Positions 1 through 5,093 of a stretch of 22,075 nt of DNA are shown in pieces. Both the position numbers and the translations under genes were made by a program. Source of the stretch: an uncultured Sphingobacteriaceae bacterium (GTDB lineage Bacteria > Bacteroidota > Bacteroidia > Sphingobacteriales > Sphingobacteriaceae); the NCBI GenBank assembly GCA_946480915.1, contig CAMLLO010000055.1, positions 1 through 22,075 on the forward strand. The letters are read 5' to 3'. A model generated the notes under the pieces. That model had not been told where the DNA came from, ran no database searches, and saw nothing but the letters and a program-made list of their open reading frames with translations. Each line of letters starts with the position of its first letter. Position 1 is the first letter of the stretch.

Positions 1-76
1 TTTTTTTTACTTTTTTGTTTTTAAAATATCTCATTTGTGCTTAATTTATTTTAATATGTGCTAATTTTTATATTTG

Positions 77-153
77 TAAATGTCTGCATGGTGCTTTATA
101 AATGTGTAGATGTGCGGATGTGCGGATGAGTAAATGTCGGCATGGTGCTTTAT
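77..153. repeat. Imperfect 54-bp-period direct repeat in a gene-free region
   Basis: A 23-base word at 77-99 (ending in CATGGTGCTTTAT) returns at 131-153 with a single mismatch, so the period is 54 bases. The DNA between and after the copies is built from short words such as GATGTGCGGATG (roughly 105-200). The whole stretch 1-340 is AT-rich at its left end, has no credible coding frame on either strand, and lies beyond the 3' end of the SMR gene. I see no hairpin terminator in 1-240. Confidence 0.6.
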
Positions 154-259
154 TTAATTGCAGATGCGGATGTGGAGATGTGCAAATGAAAGGGAGGGTA
201 CAGATGTGCAAATGGAATGCGAAGCGGGATAAATTATTGAATGTCAGGAGTTACCCGCA

Positions 260-332
260 ACTTAATACTTAATACTTTGTACTAACTACTCTATACTTAA
301 TACTAGCTACTCTATACCAGCTACTCTATACC
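260..332. repeat. Short tandem words downstream of the SMR gene
   Basis: The stretch is built from words such as CTTAATACT and ACTACTCTATAC. The clearest unit is the 14-mer AGCTACTCTATACC, which occurs twice in exact tandem at 305-318 and 319-332, with degenerate copies upstream to about 260. It ends about nine bases before the TGA of the SMR gene, so it occupies that gene's 3' untranslated side. Its function is unknown; it could be a replication-slippage microsatellite or a degenerate intergenic repeat family. Confidence 0.6.
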
Positions 333-340
333 CTACATCC

Positions 341-661
341 TCAGGTCTTTGAAACTATTTTCAAGCCTAGAATCGAAGATATTAATAAGAATAAAAAGAA
401 TAATCGCCAGAAATCTGAAGGCTCTTTAAATAAATAGATGCCAACAATCACAGATCCGGCTGCACCTATGCCCGTCCAAACCGCATATGCCGTACCCATT
501 GGCAGGGTTTGAACAGCTTTATTTAATAAAATGAAGCTTAAGGTGATGCAAATAAAAAAACCGATACTCCAGCTCAATTTTGTAAAATTATTAGAGAGTT
601 TTAAGCAGGTAGTAAAGCCAACTTCAAACAGACCGCCGAGAATTAAGAAGAACCAGGCCAT
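341..661 (-). CDS. SMR-family small exporter, SugE/Gdx-like
   Basis: A 106-residue inner-membrane protein with four hydrophobic helices, the usual size for small multidrug resistance transporters, which work as antiparallel dimers driven by proton exchange. The block LPMGTAYAVWTGIGA (residues 53-67) is typical of the SugE/Gdx branch, which exports guanidinium or small quaternary ammonium ions. The proton-coupling Glu is E13. S42, Y59 and W62 match the binding-site positions I recall for Gdx proteins, but the usual Trp at position 16 is Phe. The frame stays open upstream to 802, but that part would translate a terminator hairpin and repeats, so the ATG at 661 is chosen. No Bacteroidota -7 box was found just upstream. 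The substrate is uncertain; the family call is firm. Confidence 0.9.
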   Translation of the reverse strand: MAWFFLILGGLFEVGFTTCLKLSNNFTKLSWSIGFFICITLSFILLNKAVQTLPMGTAYAVWTGIGAAGSVIVGIYLFKEPSDFWRLFFLFLLISSILGLKIVSKT

Positions 662-663
662 AG

Positions 664-688
664 AGGTTGTGGGTTGTGGGTTGTGGGA
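664..688. repeat. Tandem GGTTGTG-type words immediately before the SMR start
   Basis: The plus strand reads as three copies of a seven-base GGTTGTG/GGTTGTGG-type word directly abutting the SMR start codon. On the transcript this places an ACCCACA-type tract in the last ~25 bases of the 5' leader. There is no purine-rich Shine-Dalgarno sequence here, so the tract occupies the position where ribosomes would load. Function unknown. Confidence 0.5.
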
Positions 689-698
689 TTGGATGGTT

Positions 699-738
699 AA
701 AAAATTAAGCTTCCAACAGATGACCGTTGGAAGCTTAA
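699..738 (-). terminator. Intrinsic terminator between lpdA and the SMR gene
   Basis: A perfect 13-bp inverted repeat (TTAAGCTTCCAAC at 705-717, its complement at 726-738) encloses an 8-base loop. Read on the minus strand it is followed directly by six T (704 down to 699). It lies about 145 bases after the lpdA stop and 44 bases before the SMR start, so it most simply ends lpdA transcripts. It could also attenuate read-through into the SMR gene. Confidence 0.75.
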
Positions 739-795
739 AAAATCTAAAATTAGTAATACCTGTTTTATAGAAAACAAAATTGTCTTTAGCAGTTT

Positions 796-876
796 GCAGC
801 ACTTATAACGTAAAACCTACAACTTACAACTTTTTTATTGCAGTACTTATAACGTAGAACCTACAACCTACAACTA
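796..876. repeat. Pair of 37-base direct repeats after lpdA
   Basis: A 37-base unit beginning GCAG(C/T)ACTTATAACGTA at 796-832 recurs at 840-876 with a few substitutions (period 44). The unit ends in heptad-like ACCTACA words. The right copy ends about six bases from the lpdA TAG stop, so both copies would be transcribed in the lpdA 3' end. No stable hairpin forms within one unit. Origin and role are unknown. Confidence 0.7.
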
Positions 877-882
877 ATTCTC

Positions 883-2271
883 CTACAAATGTATTACCTC
901 TCCGTAGGCATCAGCGGCAGCCTCCATAATGGCTTCGCTCATGGTAGGGTGGGGATGAACAGTTTTTACGATATCCATTCCAGTTGTTTCAAGTTTGCGG
1001 GCGACAACTACTTCCGCAATCATCTCCGTAACATTTGCACCGATTAAGTGAGCTCCAAGAAATTCGCCGTATTTAGCGTCAAAAATTACTTTTACAAAGC
1101 CATCTTTAGTGCCGGCAGCACTCGCTTTTCCTGAAGCCGAGAAAGGGAATTTACCTACTTTAATCTCGTATCCTGCTTCTTTTGCTGCTTTTTCTGTGTA
1201 TCCAACGGATGCAATCTCAGGTGAGCAGTAAGTACATCCCGGAATATTGTTATAATTTAAAGGTTCTGGATGGTGACCTGCAATTTTTTCAACGCAGATT
1301 ATGCCTTCTGCAGATGCAACGTGAGCCAGAGCTTGTCCGCCCACGATATCTCCGATAGCATACACACCGGCGATGTTAGTATTATAAAATCCATCAACAA
1401 CTACACGGCCTCGGTCTGTTTTTACACCAACCTCTTCCAGACCTAAATTCTCAATGTTTGGAGTGATACCAACAGCAGAAAGTACAATGTCCGCCTCTAA
1501 CGTTTCAACACCACTTGCAGTTTTAACTGACGCTTTGCAGCCGTTTCCTGAAGTATCTACCGATTCTACGTTAGCATTGGTTAAAATATTGATACCTGCT
1601 TTTTTAAGACTGCGCTCCAGTTGTTTTGAAATTTCTTCGTCTTCAACAGGAACAATACGATCCATAAATTCTACCACAGTAACTTTAGTACCCAAGGCAT
1701 TGTAGAAGTATGCAAACTCAATGCCTATAGCGCCAGAACCTACCACAATCATGCTTTTAGGTTGCTCTGGCAGATTCATTGCCTGGCGATAGCCGATGAT
1801 CTTTTTACCGTCTTGTTTTAAGTTAGGTAATTCCCTTGAACGGGCGCCTGTTGCTAAAATAGTGTGTTTAGCGGTATATTCTTTTGATGAACCATCGGCT
1901 GCTTTTACGTCAATTTTACCACCTTTTTTAATTTTGGCGGTACCCATGATCACATCGATCTTATTTTTCTTCATCAGAAACTGGATGCCTTTACTCATCC
2001 CATCTGCTACGCCTCTGCTGCGTTTTATAACGGCACCAAAATCAGCTTCTCCACCTTGTACTTTAATGCCGTAGTCGGCTGCATGGTTAATATATTCGAA
2101 TACCTGAGCGCTTTTTAACAGAGCTTTTGTAGGGATACATCCCCAGTTAAGACAGATACCACCAAGAGATTCGCGTTCGATAATGGCTGTTTTTAAACCA
2201 AGCTGCGAAGCTCTGATTGCTGCTACATAACCTCCGGGACCGCTTCCAATAACTATTAAGTCGTAATTCAT
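883..2271 (-). CDS. lpdA: Dihydrolipoyl dehydrogenase (E3)
   Basis: A 462-residue flavoprotein disulfide reductase that reoxidises dihydrolipoyl groups of 2-oxoacid dehydrogenase complexes (pyruvate, 2-oxoglutarate, branched-chain) and the glycine cleavage system, passing electrons through FAD to NAD+. The N-terminal FAD fold shows GSGPGG at 9-14. The redox disulfide is C40/C45 in GGICLNWGCIPTK. A second dinucleotide fold begins at VVGSGAIGIEF, the second FAD contact is YAIGD, and the C-terminal dimer domain carries the catalytic HPTMSE pair H441/E446. Length is normal for the family. The ATG at 2271 places the FAD motif at the usual distance from the N-terminus. No E1 or E2 genes are adjacent, so the enzyme is probably shared among complexes. 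A TAGATTTG element lies 32 bases upstream. Confidence 0.97.
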   Translation of the reverse strand: MNYDLIVIGSGPGGYVAAIRASQLGLKTAIIERESLGGICLNWGCIPTKALLKSAQVFEYINHAADYGIKVQGGEADFGAVIKRSRGVADGMSKGIQFLMKKNKIDVIMGTAKIKKGGKIDVKAADGSSKEYTAKHTILATGARSRELPNLKQDGKKIIGYRQAMNLPEQPKSMIVVGSGAIGIEFAYFYNALGTKVTVVEFMDRIVPVEDEEISKQLERSLKKAGINILTNANVESVDTSGNGCKASVKTASGVETLEADIVLSAVGITPNIENLGLEEVGVKTDRGRVVVDGFYNTNIAGVYAIGDIVGGQALAHVASAEGIICVEKIAGHHPEPLNYNNIPGCTYCSPEIASVGYTEKAAKEAGYEIKVGKFPFSASGKASAAGTKDGFVKVIFDAKYGEFLGAHLIGANVTEMIAEVVVARKLETTGMDIVKTVHPHPTMSEAIMEAAADAYGEVIHL

Positions 2272-2302
2272 GAGAATTGTATTTTTATTTTTTTGACCGG
2301 GC

Positions 2303-2310
2303 CAAATCTA
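2303..2310 (-). promoter_or_regulatory. Candidate -7 promoter element of lpdA
   Basis: On the minus strand this reads TAGATTTG, an exact match to the Bacteroidota -7 consensus TAnnTTTG, and would give an untranslated leader of roughly 25 bases. No TTG is seen at the expected -33 distance, so the call rests on one box only. Confidence 0.4.
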
Positions 2311-2442
2311 CAAATTGTGTAGCTTTTTTTGGTATAAATTCTCAGGATTGATAAGTGATTGAGAAAAATATATCAGAATTAGCTGTTTATTGATCAGGAT
2401 TAAAATTGGATGCCTTTTATTTTTTATGAGACGGTTTGCCAG

Positions 2443-2841
2443 TCATTCAACCCTATTGAGCCTAATCGCCTTATTTGCATTTTTGAAGCTTATCCCGACA
2501 AATATTAGAATTATTCCGAAAGTCAAATAATCCCATTCACCGCCAAAACTCATTAGTGGGTTAGACCGTTGATTACTAATTTGGTTCAGTACAAACTGGA
2601 TGATGTTTGCCACAATGAAACCGAAACCGGAAAGAAAAAACACTTTGTTTAATATGGTTAATAGATCAGCAATGTCGTCTTTTTTGGTATCAGTAACCTT
2701 ATTAACGAATTTATCTCTTAAAAAATTCATCAACAGGACAATTAGATAAACCAGAATAATAAGGAATATCAGTTTGATGAAAAGAGCGGTAAAACCGGAT
2801 AAGAAATCAGCGGTTACATTGAAAGATTGTTTGTGTTCCAT
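2443..2841 (-). CDS. Hypothetical membrane protein, three predicted helices
   Basis: I do not recognise this 132-residue protein. It begins with a short polar segment and a long hydrophobic helix (about residues 17-41). A charged loop follows, rich in Lys and Asp (about 43-60). Two further hydrophobic segments lie at about 66-89 and 104-119, and the end is basic. There are no cysteines and no obvious catalytic residues. Topology and size suggest an integral cytoplasmic-membrane protein. It stands alone: lpdA is 171 bases downstream and an 867-base gene-poor region lies upstream. The start at 2841 is the first ATG and precedes the first helix by a normal distance. Codon use looks ordinary for the neighbourhood, so it is probably a real gene, function unknown. 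Confidence 0.75.
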   Translation of the reverse strand: MEHKQSFNVTADFLSGFTALFIKLIFLIILVYLIVLLMNFLRDKFVNKVTDTKKDDIADLLTILNKVFFLSGFGFIVANIIQFVLNQISNQRSNPLMSFGGEWDYLTFGIILIFVGISFKNANKAIRLNRVE

Positions 2842-3149
2842 GTTAAAAGGTTTAAGGTTTATGATTGATTTTGTATAAGAGCGGTCAGTAACGTTTGTTT
2901 ATTTGCAGTCCATAGGTCCGAAGTCTTGAGGAGCTTAATTGAATTCAGGTTGAATCAAATATATATTTAAAAAAATTAAGTATTCGGTGCGTAAGTTCTG
3001 CTAATCCACCAGGGCTATCAGATTCAGTCTGTGTATACATTAAAATTTCTTTTTCTTTCCGACTTCAGATGTTGCTTCCACATAGTTAAATATAATTTTT
3101 AATTTCCAACGATTTCAGCGTCCGACATTGTGAGGACATCGCGCAGAAT

Positions 3150-3382
3150 TTGCCTTAGATTTGAATAAGATAAGAACGAAAAAAGTAGTGCCTCTTACGA
3201 GGATGAGAGCTACCAAATAGGTACCAGGTTCGGACCAAGTCCACTAATTAGTGGACTTGGTCCGAACCTGTCTCGAACAGGTCCGCTGCTTGGTAGGAGC
3301 CTGGACATCCTCAAAATCGTTTAAGGCAATGGAAAAATGCTTAACCACTGCTTCACCAAAGGGGGATGGCAATTGCCTTAGA
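3150..3382. repeat. Nested inverted-repeat element, MITE-like or folded-DNA relic
   Basis: The outer word TTGCCTTA at 3150-3157 is matched by its inverse complement at 3322-3329. Inside, GAGGATG...CTACCA at 3199-3215 pairs imperfectly with 3291-3312, and the centre is a 46-bp perfect palindrome (3225-3270). Two small hairpins flank or overlap the core: TACC/GGTA at 3211-3223 and ACCTGT/ACAGGT at 3266-3282. The 10-mer TTGCCTTAGA also occurs as a direct repeat at 3150-3159 and 3373-3382, which could be a target-site duplication or chance. No transposase is encoded here. Confidence 0.5.
3225..3270. repeat. 46-bp perfect palindrome
   Basis: The segment equals its own reverse complement over all 46 bases, centred between 3247 and 3248 on CTAATTAG, with arms beginning CAGGTTCGGACC. 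The symmetry breaks at 3224/3271. With no loop it would form a 23-bp hairpin in single strands. It is neither followed by a T tract nor next to an intact gene end, so it is not an ordinary terminator. Confidence 0.9.
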
Positions 3383-3412
3383 CATAGGCATCATTGATCT
3401 AAGTGATGCTAA

Positions 3413-3625
3413 ATATTATCTCTTCACCCGCTTCTCCTTTGCGGATTACTATGTGCCAAGACACAACTGTTGAACCTGATCCGTAACTTGATGAAAGATG
3501 TTCCTGAACTGGTAAGAGCGAGTCGTGATCTGTTAAAGGCGATTAATAAGAAAAATCCAAGGAAACTTGGTGAGTGGGGATTTGAGGTAAACGACCGTCA
3601 GAACGCAAAACCAGCGGCTATTTAG
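3413..3625 (+). pseudogene. C-terminal remnant of a plus-strand gene
   Basis: The frame that ends at TAG 3623-3625 is open from 3413, just after a TAA at 3410-3412. Its last 45 codons read like a genuine soluble, helix-rich protein end, including DVPELVRASRDLL and NPRKLGEWGFEVND, with codon use like the surrounding genes. From memory, the NPRKLGxWGFEV ending resembles the tail of uncharacterised Bacteroidota proteins, but I cannot verify this. No plausible start or upstream continuation exists in any plus-strand frame, and the inverted-repeat element lies where the 5' part should be. A hairpin with a T tract follows 10 bases after the stop. I therefore read it as the 3' stub of a gene truncated by insertion or deletion. 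A very short functional ORF from ATG 3491 (44 codons) is the alternative. Confidence 0.45.
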
Positions 3626-3634
3626 ATTTATGTA

Positions 3635-3710
3635 AGAGGTTATCTCAATTTGGCCCCAGCTTGGGAAAACGCCCCGGTAAGGCTTAAAGCGATAACCTCT
3701 GTTAGTTTTT
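3635..3710 (+). terminator. Long-stem hairpin with T tract after the gene remnant
   Basis: AGAGGTTATC at 3635-3644 pairs perfectly with GATAACCTCT at 3691-3700, enclosing 46 bases that contain a smaller CCC-AGCTT-GGG hairpin. TTTTT follows at 3706-3710. Orientation and T tract suit plus-strand transcription of the remnant ending at 3625. The loop is long for a simple terminator, so this could also be a small structured RNA element. On the minus strand it sits just after the purM stop but has no T tract there. Confidence 0.45.
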
Positions 3711-4887
3711 AAAAGTACTTAAATTCTCCAAACTCCGATTTTACAGTTACCTGCTTCTTTTCCGATCCTTCTACTCGTCCTACTATCTGAGCATCAATCT
3801 GAAAACTCTGAGCGATTGCAATGATATCCGCAGCTATTGCTTCAGAAACATAAAGTTCCATACGGTGACCCATATTAAACACCTTGTACATTTCTTCCCA
3901 GCTGGTACCAGATTGTTCCTGGATAAGTTTGAAAAGAGGAGGGATGGGGAATAAATTGTCTTTTATAATGTGAAGATTATCTACAAAATGAAGCACTTTG
4001 GTTTGCGCACCACCACTGCAATGTACCATCCCGTTTATTTGAGACCGGTATTTATCAAGTAAGCTTTTAATAACAGGAGCGTAGGTACGGGTAGGAGATA
4101 ATACCAGTTTTCCTGCTGTTATCGTTTCACCATTGCCAATTTCAATCAGATCTGTAAGCTTTTTATTCCCTGCAAAAACTAATTCGTATGGTACGGCAGG
4201 GTCGTAGCTTTCAGGATATTTCTCGGCCACATATTTATGGAACACATCATGACGGGCTGATGTGAGTCCGTTGGACCCCATGCCTCCATTGTATTCTTTT
4301 TCGTAAGTTGTTTGTCCGTACGAACTTAAACCAACAATAACATCGCCTGCTTTAATTCTGTCGTTGGATATTACTTCATCTCGTTTCATTCTGCAGGTAA
4401 CGGTAGAATCTACGATGATGGTTCTAACCAAATCGCCCACGTCGGCAGTTTCGCCGCCTGTAGAGTAAATTCCGATGCCAAGTTCACGCAGTTCCGAAAG
4501 TATTTCTTCGGTGCCGTTTATAATTTCGGCAATCACTTCTCCGGGAATTAGATTTTTATTCCTTCCGATAGTGGAAGAAAGTAAAATATTGTCTGTTGCA
4601 CCAACGCAAAGCAGATCATCCAGGTTCATGATGATCGCATCCTGAGCAATACCTTTCCATACAGAAATGTCTCCGGTTTCTTTCCAGTAGATATACGCCA
4701 GGGATGACTTGGTACCTGCACCATCAGCATGCATAATATTGCACCATTGTGGGTCGCCCCCTAAGATATCCGGAATAATCTTACAAAAAGCTTTCGGAAA
4801 AAGGCCCTTATCAATGTTTTTTATTGCGTTATGAACGTCTTCTTTTCCGGCAGAAACACCGCGTTGATTGTATTTAAGATCTGACAT
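3709..4887 (-). CDS. purM: Phosphoribosylformylglycinamidine cyclo-ligase (AIR synthase), Bacteroidota type
   Basis: A 392-residue enzyme of the PurM/AIR-synthase fold, expected to close the imidazole ring of FGAM with ATP to give AIR in purine biosynthesis. Visible family marks are the phosphate-binding GAGTK (residues 56-60; GVGTK in most PurM), NLDDLLCVGA at 88-97 matching the usual ND(L/I)...GA segment, and GGETAD at 144-149 (GGETAE in the classical enzyme). It is longer than the ~345-residue classical PurM and clearly divergent, as is usual in Bacteroidota. The frame is open to a TTG at 4896, but the first ATG is at 4887 and gives the natural MSDLKYNQRGVS start. TATTTTTG at 4894-4901 (minus strand) matches TAnnTTTG only six bases before the ATG, so a nearly leaderless transcript is possible. 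Confidence 0.9.
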   Translation of the reverse strand: MSDLKYNQRGVSAGKEDVHNAIKNIDKGLFPKAFCKIIPDILGGDPQWCNIMHADGAGTKSSLAYIYWKETGDISVWKGIAQDAIIMNLDDLLCVGATDNILLSSTIGRNKNLIPGEVIAEIINGTEEILSELRELGIGIYSTGGETADVGDLVRTIIVDSTVTCRMKRDEVISNDRIKAGDVIVGLSSYGQTTYEKEYNGGMGSNGLTSARHDVFHKYVAEKYPESYDPAVPYELVFAGNKKLTDLIEIGNGETITAGKLVLSPTRTYAPVIKSLLDKYRSQINGMVHCSGGAQTKVLHFVDNLHIIKDNLFPIPPLFKLIQEQSGTSWEEMYKVFNMGHRMELYVSEAIAADIIAIAQSFQIDAQIVGRVEGSEKKQVTVKSEFGEFKYF

Positions 4888-4908
4888 GGACTGCAAAAAT
4901 AGGACTTA

Positions 4909-4959
4909 GAGATGAGATATTTGAGGAGATGTGAGATTTTAGATATGAGATGTGAGATA
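4909..4959. repeat. GAGATGTGAGAT-type word repeat upstream of purM
   Basis: The stretch consists of variations on GAGAT(G/T)(T)GAGAT, for example GAGATGTGAGATT and GAGATGTGAGATA. It lies just upstream of purM, in the gap between glnN and purM. It has no coding potential. The same kind of degenerate word repeat, with other words, occurs at several other gene borders in this window. Confidence 0.6.
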
Positions 4960-5029
4960 AAAGCGGATAGGAAAGAGATTAGAATTAAATTAAAGGCTTT
5001 AGTTTATCCTCAAGGGAAGTAGTTTCGCT

Positions 5030-5077
5030 AAAAAAGGTACTAAATGAGAAAAGTTCCGCATTATACGGAACTTTCTC
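5030..5077 (-). terminator. Probable terminator of glnN
   Basis: A 12-13 bp stem with one bulged base (GAGAAAAGTTCCG at 5046-5058 against 5066-5077) and a 7-base loop lies 17 bases beyond the glnN TAA. On the minus strand a run of six T (5035 down to 5030) follows after about ten bases. That gap is longer than ideal, so efficiency is uncertain, but position and stem strength suit a terminator. Confidence 0.6.
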
Positions 5078-5093
5078 AAGTCTCAAATCTATT

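Larger units (their letters stand above)
2842..3708. other. 867-bp gene-poor region with palindrome and gene remnant
   Basis: No intact gene is visible on either strand. From left to right: 2842-3130 is plain AT-rich DNA in which I see no structure. From 3150 to 3382 there is a nested inverted-repeat element. From 3413 to 3625 there is a short plus-strand open frame with coding character. From 3635 to 3710 there is a long stem with a T tract. Together these suggest decay of an inserted element or of a former plus-strand gene between two minus-strand housekeeping genes. Confidence 0.6.

Noticed and set aside
531..770. 79-codon plus-strand open frame over the SMR gene start
   Set aside because: It is antisense to the SMR gene and runs through the terminator hairpin and the GGTTGTG words; it has no protein-like features.
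341..802. SMR protein with a 47-residue N-terminal extension
   Set aside because: The extension would translate a terminator hairpin and low-complexity repeats and does not fit the compact SMR family; the start at 661 gives the normal length.
662..882. Guanidine riboswitch upstream of the SugE/Gdx-like gene
   Set aside because: The hairpin here has an 8-base loop without the ACGR motif of guanidine-II elements, and nothing resembles the guanidine-I or -III cores. It is better read as a terminator.
2400..2442. Terminator after the hypothetical membrane protein
   Set aside because: Only a weak five-base stem with a bulge is present around 2430-2445 and no T tract follows on the minus strand.
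4888..4896. TTG start for purM at 4896
   Set aside because: The ATG at 4887 is three codons later, gives a natural N-terminus, and lies after a -7-like element that would overlap the TTG.
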